Assembly (NCBI RefSeq): GCF_010726085.1
Contig: NZ_AP022560.1
Coordinates: 4,216,001 to 4,280,000, forward strand
Length of the DNA: 64,000 nucleotides
Source: Mycolicibacterium moriokaense
Lineage (GTDB): Bacteria > Actinomycetota > Actinomycetes > Mycobacteriales > Mycobacteriaceae
Direction: 5' to 3'
Shown: positions 8,538 through 17,064 of the stretch, piece after piece
How the letters are laid out: every line of letters begins with the position of its first letter
How positions within the stretch are numbered: position 1 is the first letter of the stretch
Notes under the pieces: model-generated
What the model was told of the DNA's origin: nothing
The model's database searches: none
What the model saw: the letters and a program-made list of their open reading frames with translations, nothing else
Program-made: the position numbers and the translations under genes

Positions 8538-9502
8538 TCGGTGATCGCGATCTTCACGCGTTCGGGCACCGGTCGGCAAGCCAGGTCGAACGCCGACTGC
8601 ACCTCGTCAACGCAGAACGTATGAGTGACATAGGCCGCGAGCAGCTCCGGATGCTCCTTGGCGAACTCGTTGGCGGCACCCAGAACTCGTCGCCGGTCGA
8701 GCGTCACGCCGGACTTGAGCGTCAGGTTCTTGCGCAGCATCGCCCGCATGCTGATCGGATAGCTGTCGTCGTCGGGCACTCCGAAGTACAGCACCGTGCC
8801 GCCCGGCGCCGCGGCGTCTATGGCGTGACCGAGGGTCGCAACCTGGTGGCCGACGGCCTCGATCACGACGTTTGGCCGGTCGTTGGGCTCCAGGTGGCTC
8901 ACCCACCGGTCACTGGTCGCGCGCACGATGGTATCCACGCCGAATTCCTTGCCGACACCGTCACGGTCGACGGGGTCGACACCGGTCACGTGTCGCGCTC
9001 CCAGAGCCTTTGCGGCATAGGAGAACAACAGTCCGATCGAACCCTGTCCGATGACGGCGACGTGCTGTCCCTTGAGCTCCTCGAGTTGCTCCAGTGCGTA
9101 CAGCACGCACGCGAGCGGTTGCAGCGCCACGGCATGGGATGGGCTCAACGCCGGGTCGTAAGACGCCAGCCCGTCGCCGTCGGCCACCACGAGCCCCATC
9201 AGACCGTCGAAGCCCGACGCCCAGCCCACGACGCGGTCGCCCACCCGGTGGTCGTCGTGACGGCTCGCCAGCACCTCGCCGACCACCTCGTGGACCGGGA
9301 AGCCCACCATTTCGGCCGCGTTGAGCCCGGTGTCGCCGGCGATCTTCCCGCGCACCCCGCGGAACGGCGACAGGTCGCTGCCGCAGACCCCGGCCCCCAT
9401 GAAGCGCAGCAACACCTGACGGTCGCCGATATCGTCGGCGGTCTTGTCGGGAACATCAAGGCGCTCAAAGGTATAGGGCGCAACTAGTCGATATGCCCAC
9501 AC
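8534..9502 (-). CDS. Zinc-type alcohol dehydrogenase (MDR family)
   Basis: 322 residues in the medium-chain dehydrogenase fold. GAGVCGSDLSPFRGVRG (around 36-50) holds the first catalytic zinc Cys, PVHEVVGEV (around 70-78) the Gly-His-Glu-like ligand region, and AVIGQGSIGLLFSYAAKALG (around 150-170) the Rossmann motif. The four-cysteine structural zinc loop is absent, as in some quinone-oxidoreductase or sorbitol-type members. It should oxidise a secondary alcohol made by the P450 encoded 1 bp upstream, supplying a ketone to the Baeyer-Villiger enzyme downstream; this pathway order is inferred. GTG start. Confidence 0.82.
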   Translation of the reverse strand: MWAYRLVAPYTFERLDVPDKTADDIGDRQVLLRFMGAGVCGSDLSPFRGVRGKIAGDTGLNAAEMVGFPVHEVVGEVLASRHDDHRVGDRVVGWASGFDGLMGLVVADGDGLASYDPALSPSHAVALQPLACVLYALEQLEELKGQHVAVIGQGSIGLLFSYAAKALGARHVTGVDPVDRDGVGKEFGVDTIVRATSDRWVSHLEPNDRPNVVIEAVGHQVATLGHAIDAAAPGGTVLYFGVPDDDSYPISMRAMLRKNLTLKSGVTLDRRRVLGAANEFAKEHPELLAAYVTHTFCVDEVQSAFDLACRPVPERVKIAITE

Positions 9503-9503
9503 C

Positions 9504-10733
9504 TCACACCTCCACTGGCAGGTTATTCCAGCCCCATTGGAAGCTCGACGGCGGGCGCACGGCGCCCTCGCTGATTATCCGCCAGTCCGGCACCCGCTTG
9601 AGCCATTCGGTCACCATGACCGCGATCTCGAGACGGGCCATGTGCACGCCGAGGCAGAAGTGCTGTCCGCGACCAAACGCCAGCAGGCGCTCGATGCGAC
9701 GATCCCAGATGAACGCGTCGGGATCGGGATACTCGCGCTCATCGCGTGCGGCCGAGGCAAGCAACGTGATGATGCGCTGGCCGGGATTCATCGTCGTGCC
9801 ATGCAGGGTGAACGGTTTGCGCAGCGTGCGCGCAAACCATTGCGCGGGTGCGCAATACCGGATCATCTCCTCGCGCGCGACGGGGACGTTGGCGTCGAGG
9901 TCGGAACGCAGGGCCTTCAACTGGTCGCGATGTCTGCCCAACTCCCAGAGACCGTGCGCGACGATCTTCGGCACGGTTTCGGTGCCGCCGATGAAGACGC
10001 CGAGCATCTGCACGGCGGCCTCCATATCCGAGAGCGGCGAGCCATCGGGAAGGAGGTAGCCGATGAGGGCATCAGCGATCGGCAATTCAGGACCCTCACC
10101 GGCACGCCTGCGCTCGATGATCGGCACCAGGTATTCGAGATAGCCGGGCCGGGCGTTGGCCACCTCCACCCCGCTGCCCGGCTCCGCCAAGCTCCCGGCG
10201 TTGACCGTCGCCAACACATCAGGTGCCAGATCGACGGGCAGCCCGACCAATTCGCACACCACCGATGCGGCGACAACGCCGCCGTAATCCTGCGTCAGGT
10301 CGAACGTGCCGCGCGGCAGCAGTTCATCGAGCCGCTCGTTGGCCAGCGTGCGGATCCGGTCCGTCCATGACGAGACGGATCTCGGCCGGAACTGGCTCGA
10401 CGTGCAACGCCGCACCGAGTCGTAGATAGGGTTGTCGAAGTTCGCGTGGAACGGCAGCGGATGCAGCGGCGGGTCCGGCACTGGACCCTCGTTCCGCTTC
10501 GCCAAAACCGTTGCCGCGGGCAGGGTTCCCTCGGAGGCGACGAACGTTCCGTCGTTGATCCCCAGCACCTGCCAGATGTCCTCGAATCGCGACAGCGCAA
10601 AGGTGTCCCACTTGTCGATGTAGTACACCGGATGCTCGTCGCGCAGTACGCGGTAGTACGACGGCGGGTCGGCCATCACCGCGGGATCGAACGGATCGTA
10701 GGAGAACATCGTCTGTGTCGCTTGTGAGTTCAT
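9504..10733 (-). CDS. Cytochrome P450
   Basis: The 409-residue soluble P450 shows the heme-Cys motif FGRGQHFCLGVHMARLEI (around 350-367), the K-helix E-x-x-R in EEMIRYCAP (around 287) and an I-helix GVFIGGTETVPK (around 240), where Gly-Gly-Thr-Glu-Thr replaces the more common Ala-Gly-x-Asp-Thr. It would hydroxylate an aliphatic or cyclic substrate. No ferredoxin is encoded in this operon, but one lies at 13955 with the second P450. ATG 10733 overlaps the upstream stop by 4 bp, which fixes the start. Confidence 0.92.
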   Translation of the reverse strand: MNSQATQTMFSYDPFDPAVMADPPSYYRVLRDEHPVYYIDKWDTFALSRFEDIWQVLGINDGTFVASEGTLPAATVLAKRNEGPVPDPPLHPLPFHANFDNPIYDSVRRCTSSQFRPRSVSSWTDRIRTLANERLDELLPRGTFDLTQDYGGVVAASVVCELVGLPVDLAPDVLATVNAGSLAEPGSGVEVANARPGYLEYLVPIIERRRAGEGPELPIADALIGYLLPDGSPLSDMEAAVQMLGVFIGGTETVPKIVAHGLWELGRHRDQLKALRSDLDANVPVAREEMIRYCAPAQWFARTLRKPFTLHGTTMNPGQRIITLLASAARDEREYPDPDAFIWDRRIERLLAFGRGQHFCLGVHMARLEIAVMVTEWLKRVPDWRIISEGAVRPPSSFQWGWNNLPVEV

Positions 10734-11443
10734 TGCAGCGGGGATGGGGGTAGTGCCTGCAGTATCGAGTCCTCCCAGCCGTCGCGCAGCGCGGGCGCGA
10801 CGCTCATCCAGGTGACGATTTCCGCGGGCGGACTGTCCTTCCACGATGGATAGTGGTTTTCGAAGCAGTCCCAGTCGCCGTCGAGCGCCCAGTAGTGGAT
10901 CACCTCGTTGAACCGGAAGGTCGTGATGAACGAACCGAGCCAACGCTTTCCAGTGCGTTCCGACCATGGCACGTACAGCCGTTCGAGTTCCCGAATGTAG
11001 TCGTCCTGGCGCCCCGGCTTGGTTTGCATGATCTCCTGAATCACCAGGCCTGCACCGAATCCGGCCTCCTTCAGCTGAGCCAGTGTCCGGTTGTACTTGC
11101 CCGCGTACATGATCCGGCCCTCACCGGACGCACGGATCTCGGCGAGGAATGTCGACCACTTCGCCGCCGCCTCGGCGTGGCTGCCGCCGCGCGCCTGCGC
11201 GCGCCCGATGCGGGCGTAGTCGGCGAACGCGTCGATCTCCCAGATGATCGTCACCTGCGGCCAATGCCCGTTGTACGGCGTGGTCTCCCACATGGCGAAC
11301 AGGCGCGCGCCGAGGTCCTCCATCATCGGGTGGTAGATCTCGCTGAACATCTCCGTGAACCGGTCGCTGCGGCCTTCACCCAGCGCAATCGTCTCGTGGA
11401 GGTAGAGGAGCGTGTGGCCGTAGAACTTCTTCAAGACCGGCAC
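10730..11443 (-). CDS. Conserved protein of unknown function, possibly NIPSNAP-like
   Basis: 237 residues, no signal peptide or membrane segment. The two halves look alike in outline (PQVTIIWEIDAFADYARIG near 80 and a second strand-rich block after 140 with GLVIQEIMQTKPGRQDDYIRELE), which recalls a double ferredoxin-like alpha/beta barrel such as NIPSNAP or dimeric ABM proteins. This is a weak resemblance. It is the first gene of the seven-gene catabolic operon running to 4631, directly downstream of dyad site B, and its stop overlaps the P450 start, so it is expected to serve the same pathway. The GTG start is 27 nt from the dyad half-site. Confidence 0.6.
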   Translation of the reverse strand: MPVLKKFYGHTLLYLHETIALGEGRSDRFTEMFSEIYHPMMEDLGARLFAMWETTPYNGHWPQVTIIWEIDAFADYARIGRAQARGGSHAEAAAKWSTFLAEIRASGEGRIMYAGKYNRTLAQLKEAGFGAGLVIQEIMQTKPGRQDDYIRELERLYVPWSERTGKRWLGSFITTFRFNEVIHYWALDGDWDCFENHYPSWKDSPPAEIVTWMSVAPALRDGWEDSILQALPPSPLQ

Positions 11444-11469
11444 CTAGTTGACAGTCGCACCCTGCGAGC

Positions 11470-11495
11470 GTGACACTTATGCCGTGATTTGTAAA
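11470..11495. promoter_or_regulatory. Dyad site B (GTGACA-N14-TGTAAA)
   Basis: GTGACA at 11470-11475 and TGTAAA at 11490-11495 with exactly 14 bp between, flanked by GC on the left and AGG on the right. It separates the seven-gene leftward operon from the rightward SMP-30/thioesterase pair. Unlike sites A, C, F and G, no in-frame start codon sits 7 nt beyond the right half. Confidence 0.7.
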
Positions 11496-12320
11496 GGTGC
11501 CGACGCGCTGACGACGCTGGCCGACGGTTTCTGCTTCGGTGAGGGCCCGCGGTGGTTCGAGGGATTGCTGTGGTTCTCGGACATGCTGGGCGAGGCGGTG
11601 CACACGGTCAACCTGCTCGGCGACATGACCACGCTGCCCCTTCCCGGACACCGGCCGTCCGGCCTCGGGTTCCGGCCCGACGGGACGCTGCTGATCGTGT
11701 CCACCGCGCACCGCAAGCTGCTGCGCTACGACGGCTACACCGTCGAACCGTTCGCCGATCTCTCCGGCGTCGTACCTGCAGACCTCGGCGACATGGTCGT
11801 CGATGCCGTCGGCCGCGCATACGTCGGCGCCCAGGCACGTGAGGGCGGCGTCATCGCACGCGTCGATCCCGACGGGTCGGTGGCGATCGTCGCCGAGAAC
11901 CTCCACTTCCCGAACGGGATGGTGATCACGCCGGACCACGCCACGCTGATCGTCGCGGAGTCGACGGGCAGGCGGCTGACCGCGTTCACCATCGGCACCG
12001 ATGGCTCGCTGGGTGACCGGCGGATCTTCGCCGACGGACTCGACGGGCCGCCCGACGGCATCTGCCTCGACGCCGAAGGCGGCGTCTGGGTGGCGATGAC
12101 GCTGGCGAATCAGTTCGAGCGGATCGTCGAGGGCGGCGACGTCACCGACCGGGTCGAGATGGGCGACCGCATCGCGATCGCGTGCGCGCTGGGCGGGCCG
12201 GAGCGCCGCACCCTGTTCCTGCTGACCAGTGCGGATGCATATCCAGAACGGCTGATCGGGACGAAGGAGTCACGCCTGGAGGCGATGACCGTCGCGGCCC
12301 CGGGAGCCGGGCTGCCGTGA
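11484..12320 (+). CDS. SMP-30/gluconolactonase-like beta-propeller
   Basis: About 278 residues of the SMP-30/LRE family. Repeated propeller blades show GFCFGEGPRWFEG near the N-terminus (metal-ligand Glu), GLGFRPDGTLLIVST, GDMVVDAVGRAYVGAQ, FPNGMVITPDHATLIVAES (Asn ligand region, around 145-160) and DGPPDGICLDAEGGVWVAM (Asp ligand, around 190). Members hydrolyse lactones, so it may open a lactone made by the local Baeyer-Villiger enzyme. The start is uncertain: GTG 11484 lies inside dyad site B, and the conserved GFCFGEGP leaves little room further down. The stop overlaps the thioesterase start. Confidence 0.82.
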   Translation: MICKGADALTTLADGFCFGEGPRWFEGLLWFSDMLGEAVHTVNLLGDMTTLPLPGHRPSGLGFRPDGTLLIVSTAHRKLLRYDGYTVEPFADLSGVVPADLGDMVVDAVGRAYVGAQAREGGVIARVDPDGSVAIVAENLHFPNGMVITPDHATLIVAESTGRRLTAFTIGTDGSLGDRRIFADGLDGPPDGICLDAEGGVWVAMTLANQFERIVEGGDVTDRVEMGDRIAIACALGGPERRTLFLLTSADAYPERLIGTKESRLEAMTVAAPGAGLP

Positions 12321-13132
12321 GCGATTCCTACTACGAGCTGCTCGACGCCGACGACCCGCTCGGTGAGAAGTTCGCCGCAACCGATCTGGTGCGCAGCACC
12401 TGGTCGGCCGAGATCCAGCACGGAGCGCCACCGTCGGCGCTGTTGGTACGCGCGCTCGAGAGGTGTGAGGCTCGAGACGACACCCGCCTGAGCCGAGTGC
12501 TGATCGACCTGCTGGGCGCCGTCCCCGCCGAGGGCGATCTGTGGGTGCGATCTCGAATCGAGCGCTCCGGCAAGCAGATCGAACTCGTCAGCGCCGAGAT
12601 GCTGGCACCGGGTCGCGACGGTGAGCCGCGCGCGGTGGCGCGCGCGAGCGGTTGGCGGATGAAGACGGTGGACACCGCTGCGATCGTCCACACGGCGGCA
12701 CCGCCACTGCGGCCGCTCGCCGAGGCGCGCAGCCGCGACATGAAGAAGGACTGGGACCGCAACTACGTGCACAGCCTCGACTGGCGGTGGTTGACGACGC
12801 CGATGAGCGACGGGCCCGGCGAGTCCTGGATCCGCCCGGAGGTCGACCTCGTCAAGGGTGAGACGATGACCGCCCTCGAGCGGCTCTTCGCGGTCGCCGA
12901 CGACGCCAACGGGATCGGCACCAAACTCGATATCAGGAAGTGGACGTTCATGAACACCGACCTGGTCGTGCATGTGCACCGCATCCCGGAGGGTGAGTGG
13001 ATCGGCATCCGCGCCGAGACCAACTACGGGCCCGACGGGATCGGTACGACTATCGGCACCCTGTTCGACGAGTCCGGTCCTGTCGGCGCGATTCAGGAGT
13101 CGGTGCTGGTCCGTCCGATGCCCGGCCGCTGA
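12317..13132 (+). CDS. Acyl-CoA thioesterase-like double hot-dog protein
   Basis: 271 residues with a TesB/TE-III type two-domain hot-dog layout: VRSTWSAEIQHGAPPSALLV (around 22-42) is the usual first strand and hot-dog helix start, VRSRIERSGKQIELVSAEML a central strand pair, and a second copy runs from about 150 with FMNTDLVVHVHRIPEGEWIGI and GTTIGTLFDESGPVGAIQES. It would release free acid from a CoA thioester, or it may be one of the non-catalytic hot-dog relatives. GTG start is fixed by the GTGA overlap with SMP-30. Convergent with the protease gene 4 bp away. Confidence 0.78.
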   Translation: MSDSYYELLDADDPLGEKFAATDLVRSTWSAEIQHGAPPSALLVRALERCEARDDTRLSRVLIDLLGAVPAEGDLWVRSRIERSGKQIELVSAEMLAPGRDGEPRAVARASGWRMKTVDTAAIVHTAAPPLRPLAEARSRDMKKDWDRNYVHSLDWRWLTTPMSDGPGESWIRPEVDLVKGETMTALERLFAVADDANGIGTKLDIRKWTFMNTDLVVHVHRIPEGEWIGIRAETNYGPDGIGTTIGTLFDESGPVGAIQESVLVRPMPGR

Positions 13133-13136
13133 GCCG

Positions 13137-13913
13137 TCAGCGCACGCACGCACCCGTCGCGACCGGTTCCGCGGAACCCGAGTCGACGACGTGCGGGTAG
13201 ACATGCTTGGACGTGAGGACGAAACCGATTTCCGGATCGTGCATCGCGGCGGCGAAACTCATGCCGAGCACACGGCCGTCGCGGTCTATCAGCGGTCCCC
13301 CGGAATCGCCGCGCCCGACCTTGCCCCTGATCGTGTACACCTCGCGGAAGACGGTCGTGGTGCGATAGATGTCCGGACCGTTGAGTTGGACGACGCCGCG
13401 GACCCTCGCCGGATAGGCGACGAACGGCCCGCCACCGGGGTATCCGAGCACGACGGCGTCGGTGCCCCGCCATGCGATGTCGTCAGCGAAGTCCAGTGGC
13501 GGCGCCTGCAGGCCGGGGACGTCCAGCACGGCGATGTCCGCGGCGGGATCGTAGACCACCACCGTCGCCTCGAACTCCTGAGCGTCGACCGATACGGTGA
13601 CGCCGTCGGCACCCGCCACCACGTGCGCGTTTGTCATCACACGCTGCGGCGCGACGACGAAGCCGCTGCCCGACATGAGTGTCAGGCAGGCATATGAGGT
13701 GCTTTGAATCTTGACCACGCTGTGCGCTGCGTCGGCGACGACCGCATCGCGGGCCAGCGTGGCATCCGGGGGTTCAACGCTGACCACCTGGCTGACCGGC
13801 TCGGTCAACTCGGTCGCGCGGTGGACCGTTTCCGGGTAGGTGCCGCGGCCGGCCAGGGCGCCCAACCCCAGCGTGACCGCGAGTAATGCGAATCCGAGTT
13901 GAATCCACCTCAC
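13137..13913 (-). CDS. Secreted or membrane-anchored trypsin-like serine protease
   Basis: 258 residues from GTG 13913, which is preferred because a signal/anchor helix (WIQLGFALLAVTLGLGALAG) follows directly. The chymotrypsin triad is visible: His in MTNAHVVAGADG (around 105), Asp in YDPAADIAVLDVPG (around 138) and Ser in GRGDSGGPLIDRDG (around 205). The layout resembles the protease domain of the mycobacterial periplasmic protease MarP (Rv3671c), but without its four-helix membrane domain. Its role here is probably unrelated to the P450 system; it merely follows the ferredoxin gene on the same strand after 41 bp. Confidence 0.8.
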   Translation of the reverse strand: MRWIQLGFALLAVTLGLGALAGRGTYPETVHRATELTEPVSQVVSVEPPDATLARDAVVADAAHSVVKIQSTSYACLTLMSGSGFVVAPQRVMTNAHVVAGADGVTVSVDAQEFEATVVVYDPAADIAVLDVPGLQAPPLDFADDIAWRGTDAVVLGYPGGGPFVAYPARVRGVVQLNGPDIYRTTTVFREVYTIRGKVGRGDSGGPLIDRDGRVLGMSFAAAMHDPEIGFVLTSKHVYPHVVDSGSAEPVATGACVR

Positions 13914-13954
13914 CAACAGAACGATAGACCCAAAGGTCTGCCGGTGCGGGCTGC

Positions 13955-14146
13955 TCAGTCGGCGAGGCGCAACGCCGACACCGGACACTGCGTTACGGCC
14001 TGCTGCATACGATCGCGGTCCGATTCCGGCCGTTCGCTGTCGTGGATCACGACGATGCCGTCATCTCCGACCTCGAACACGTCTTCGGCGATCGATTCGC
14101 AGATGCCGTGACCGGTACACCGGTCGAGGTCCACTACTACCTTCAT
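13955..14146 (-). CDS. [3Fe-4S]/[4Fe-4S] ferredoxin for a P450
   Basis: A 63-residue ferredoxin. The cluster motif is CTGHGIC (Cys-x2-His-x2-Cys, around 12-18) with the distal CP in QCPVSAL (around 52-56). The His in place of the second Cys of the usual motif is the hallmark of the P450-coupled [3Fe-4S] ferredoxins of actinobacteria. It lies 8 bp after the P450 gene and is surely its redox partner. A close upstream ATG at 14152 is also possible. No ferredoxin reductase is encoded nearby. Confidence 0.9.
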   Translation of the reverse strand: MKVVVDLDRCTGHGICESIAEDVFEVGDDGIVVIHDSERPESDRDRMQQAVTQCPVSALRLAD

Positions 14147-14154
14147 GAACACTC

Positions 14155-15408
14155 CTAACGAACGAAGGCAGGCAGGCGTTTGACGCCGTGGACGAAGTTG
14201 CTGTACAGCAGGTCGGGTTCGCCGAACTCGATGCTGGTCAAGCGAGTCAGCAGTTCCCGGAACAGGTTTCGCAACTCTGTCTTGGCCAGTTGGTTACCCA
14301 GGCAGAAGTGTGGACCGCCGCCGCCGAAGCCGAGATGCGGATTGGGTGACCGCGACAGATCGAACACACCCGGATCGGCGAAGGCCGCCTCATCCCGGTT
14401 GGCCGAGCAGTAGAACAGCCCCACCTTGTCGCCCGCCTGCACGGGCTGACCGTTGATCTGGGTGTCCTGGGTGGCGAAGCGGGCGAACTGCAGCACCGGT
14501 GACGACCACCGCACGAATTCCTCGACGGCGGTCCCGATCCGGTTATCGAAATCCTCCATCAGCCAATCACGCTGGGCGGGGTTGGCGACCAAGGCCAGCA
14601 TCGCGTGCGTGGTGGCTTGCTTGGTGGTGTCGTTTCCGGCCGACGCCAACAGAATGAGGAAGGCGCCGATCTCCTCATCGGTCAGCCGGTGTCCATCGAC
14701 CTCGGCGTTGACGATGGCCGTCATCAGGTCGTCGCCGGGATTCTTGCGCCGGAACTGCGCCAGCTCGATCCCGGTGTTGGAGAGCAAAGTGATCTGTGCG
14801 ATCGGGTCCTCGGCCCGCTCCTCGGGTGTGGCGTACTCGTCGTCGCTCATACCGAACAGCTTCTCGGCGGCATAGGCCACCGCAGGCTGGTCGGCGGTCG
14901 GCACGCCGAGCATGTCCATGATGGTCAGCATCGGCAGTCGCGCCGAACAGGCGGCCACGAAATCGATGTCGCCGGCGCCGACGAGATCGTCGACGATCGC
15001 GACGGCGTTGCGGTGGATCTGCTCCTCGATCTGCCGAACATTGCGTGGCGTGAACGCCGAGCTGATGAGCCGCCGGTACACGGTGTGCTGAGGCGGATCC
15101 ATGCTGAGGAAGAACGACGCGAACCGCTGGATCTCGGCGGGCATGGGGTTCAGCGCGATGCCTTGGGCCGAGGTGAACAGGTCGGGATTCTGGCTGACGA
15201 ACGCGATGTCGGCGCGTCGCGTCAACGCCCAGAAGCCGGGTTCTTCCATCGGGAACAGCGACTCGAACGGGCGGTGCCACGACAGGCCGTCAGCTGCCCG
15301 GAGCTGGGCGAACACCTCGTCACGTTCGTCGAACGGCCGACTCCAGAAGTCATGCGAGGTTAGGTCGAATTGACTGTATTCGCGCGCCTCTACGGGTGGG
15401 GCTGTCAC
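14155..15408 (-). CDS. Cytochrome P450, CYP125/142/124-like
   Basis: 417 residues. Heme motif HLGFGGGGPHFCLGNQLA (around 345-362), I-helix LLASAGNDTTKQ (around 250-261, classical Ala-Gly-x-Asp-Thr), K-helix EEFVRW, and DPPQHTVYRRLISSAFTPR (around 90-108). The GFGGGGPHFCLG form and overall sequence recall the mycobacterial CYP124/125/142 group, which oxidise terminal methyls of sterol or branched side chains. GTG 15408 is preferred because it lies 7 nt beyond the left half of dyad site C; upstream ATG 15429 would fall inside the dyad. Transcribed with its ferredoxin. Substrate unknown. Confidence 0.9.
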   Translation of the reverse strand: MTAPPVEAREYSQFDLTSHDFWSRPFDERDEVFAQLRAADGLSWHRPFESLFPMEEPGFWALTRRADIAFVSQNPDLFTSAQGIALNPMPAEIQRFASFFLSMDPPQHTVYRRLISSAFTPRNVRQIEEQIHRNAVAIVDDLVGAGDIDFVAACSARLPMLTIMDMLGVPTADQPAVAYAAEKLFGMSDDEYATPEERAEDPIAQITLLSNTGIELAQFRRKNPGDDLMTAIVNAEVDGHRLTDEEIGAFLILLASAGNDTTKQATTHAMLALVANPAQRDWLMEDFDNRIGTAVEEFVRWSSPVLQFARFATQDTQINGQPVQAGDKVGLFYCSANRDEAAFADPGVFDLSRSPNPHLGFGGGGPHFCLGNQLAKTELRNLFRELLTRLTSIEFGEPDLLYSNFVHGVKRLPAFVR

Positions 15409-15417
15409 AGAAACAGC

Positions 15418-15443
15418 GTGACACTTCATCAACAATTTGTAAA
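15418..15443. promoter_or_regulatory. Dyad site C (GTGACA-N14-TGTAAA), P450/TetR divergent promoter
   Basis: GTGACA at 15418-15423 and TGTAAA at 15438-15443. Both outward half-sites are followed by GC and then, 7 nt later, by a start codon: GTG 15408 for the P450 and ATG 15453 for the TetR gene. The mirror-image spacing argues for leaderless divergent transcription under one operator, with autoregulation by the adjacent TetR. Confidence 0.75.
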
Positions 15444-15452
15444 GCTATGCCG

Positions 15453-16001
15453 ATGGACGAACCGTGGGTCGAGACCGACAGCTCGACGCGTCAGCGGATT
15501 CTTGCCGCCACCGCGGAAGTTCTCGGCCGCAACGGGATGACAAAGCTCAGCCTGTCGGAGGTCGCCGCTCAGGCCGGCGTATCACGGCCCACGCTCTATC
15601 GATGGTTCGACTCCAAGAGGGATCTACTCGAAGCATTTGTGGTGTGGGAGCGGCAGTTCTACGAACGCGCGGTGTCGGATGCGACCGCACATCTTCCGTC
15701 GGAGGAGAAGCTCGACGCGGCGCTTCGGGTGATCGTGGACTATCAGCAGTCCTACCCGGGACTGCGCATGATCGACATCGAGCCCGCGCAGGTCCTGCGG
15801 CGGCTGTCCCGGGTCATTCCGCTGATGCGGCAGCGACTGGAGCGTCTCGCGCAGGGACCCGATGCCGCGCTGGCGGTGTCGACGGCTGTGCGCGTGGCGA
15901 TTTCGCACTACGTGGTGCGCAGTGACGACGACGGCGACTTCCTCGAACAGCTTCGGCACGCGGCCCGCGTCAAGCACCACGCGCCCGGAGGTACGCAGTG
16001 A
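15453..16001 (+). CDS. TetR/AcrR transcriptional regulator (paralogue 1)
   Basis: 182 residues. The HTH is LSLSEVAAQAGVSRPTLYRW (around 27-46), followed by FDSKRDLLEAF, as in all TetR proteins. The C-terminal ligand domain matches the TetR at 26310 almost throughout (DIEPAQVLRRLSRVIPLMRQ; VRVAISHYVVRSDDD), and the recognition helices are identical. ATG 15453 has the leaderless spacing from site C; ATG 15447 is an alternative. It overlaps the kinase gene by GTGA. Likely represses the local dyad regulon and itself; effector perhaps an acyl-CoA or pathway intermediate (inference). Confidence 0.88.
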   Translation: MDEPWVETDSSTRQRILAATAEVLGRNGMTKLSLSEVAAQAGVSRPTLYRWFDSKRDLLEAFVVWERQFYERAVSDATAHLPSEEKLDAALRVIVDYQQSYPGLRMIDIEPAQVLRRLSRVIPLMRQRLERLAQGPDAALAVSTAVRVAISHYVVRSDDDGDFLEQLRHAARVKHHAPGGTQ

Positions 16002-17059
16002 CCATCCTGTCGACCATCCCGTCCACCGTCGACGAGCTGACGCCCGAATGGTTCACCGAGGTGTTGAACACCCGCGTGGACGCGGTCGAGATCTTGGACG
16101 CCCATTCCGGGACGACCGGTCGCGCCCGGGTCGGGTTGAGCGCGTCGTCGGACGTACCGGAGACCGTGTTCGTCAAGCTGCAGCCCTTCGCTGAACAGCA
16201 GCGCACATTTTTGCGTCAGATAGGCCTTGGCGTGGCCGAGGCGAGGCTCTACGCCGAAGTGGGTGGCGATCTTCCCGTACGAGCGCCGAAGGTGTTTCAT
16301 TCCGACTACGCCGAATCCGACGGTTCGTTCGTGATGGTGCTCGAGGATCTCACCGCGTCGGGGTGTCGCTTCCCCACGCCGAGCGATGACGACATCGTCG
16401 ACGTCGCCGCCTCGGCGATGGATGAGCTGGCGGCGCTGCACGCCGCTTTTCAGGGCAGCGAGCTGGCATGGCTGCGCACTCCCGCCGGAATGAAACGTAA
16501 GCCTGTAGATTCCGAAACCGCCTCCCGCCGCGCGCAATTCATCGTCTCGGCACTCGAGCAGTTCGCCGACGACATGCCCGCGGTGTTCCGCCGCCTCGGT
16601 GACCTCTATGCTTCGCGGTCACTCGACATCGTCGCACTGTTCGCCGAGGGCGAGCGCACCCTGATCCACGGCGACACTCATAGTGGCAATCTGTTCGTCG
16701 ACGGGGGTCGCACCGGCTTCTACGACTGGGCGGTCGCCGGCCGGGGCCCGGGAGTGCGCGATATCGGGTATTTGCTGTGTAACTCGCTGCCGATCGAAAC
16801 GCGCCGCGCCGAGGAGGAATCACTGCTGGCGCGGTATCGATCTGCGTTGGCACACAACGGTGTAGAACTCGACGCGGCAACGGCGCATGAGCAGTACCGG
16901 CTCTTCGCCGTGTACTCCTGGATCGCCGCCGCGTCGACTGCGGCTATGGGATCGCAGTGGCAACCGATCGACGTTTCACTTGCCGCCATGGCCAGCACGA
17001 CTCAGGCGATCGAGGATCTCGACTCCGTTGGCCTGCTCGAGGAACGGCTCGGCGACTGA
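15998..17059 (+). CDS. APH/ecdysteroid-kinase-like phosphotransferase (1)
   Basis: 353 residues of the protein-kinase-like APH fold. The catalytic loop is TLIHGDTHSGNLFVDGG (around 224-240) with the Asp base and Asn metal ligand, followed by GFYDWAVAGRGPGVRDIGYL, where the Asp of the DFG-equivalent is DW. SFVMVLEDLTASGCRFP (around 110-125) is the hinge. This branch phosphorylates hydroxyls of small molecules rather than aminoglycosides as such. It is co-translated with TetR 1 and resembles the kinase at 25161. Possible substrate: a hydroxylated acid or alcohol made by the P450s. Confidence 0.82.
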   Translation: MTILSTIPSTVDELTPEWFTEVLNTRVDAVEILDAHSGTTGRARVGLSASSDVPETVFVKLQPFAEQQRTFLRQIGLGVAEARLYAEVGGDLPVRAPKVFHSDYAESDGSFVMVLEDLTASGCRFPTPSDDDIVDVAASAMDELAALHAAFQGSELAWLRTPAGMKRKPVDSETASRRAQFIVSALEQFADDMPAVFRRLGDLYASRSLDIVALFAEGERTLIHGDTHSGNLFVDGGRTGFYDWAVAGRGPGVRDIGYLLCNSLPIETRRAEEESLLARYRSALAHNGVELDAATAHEQYRLFAVYSWIAAASTAAMGSQWQPIDVSLAAMASTTQAIEDLDSVGLLEERLGD

Positions 17060-17064
17060 AAGGA

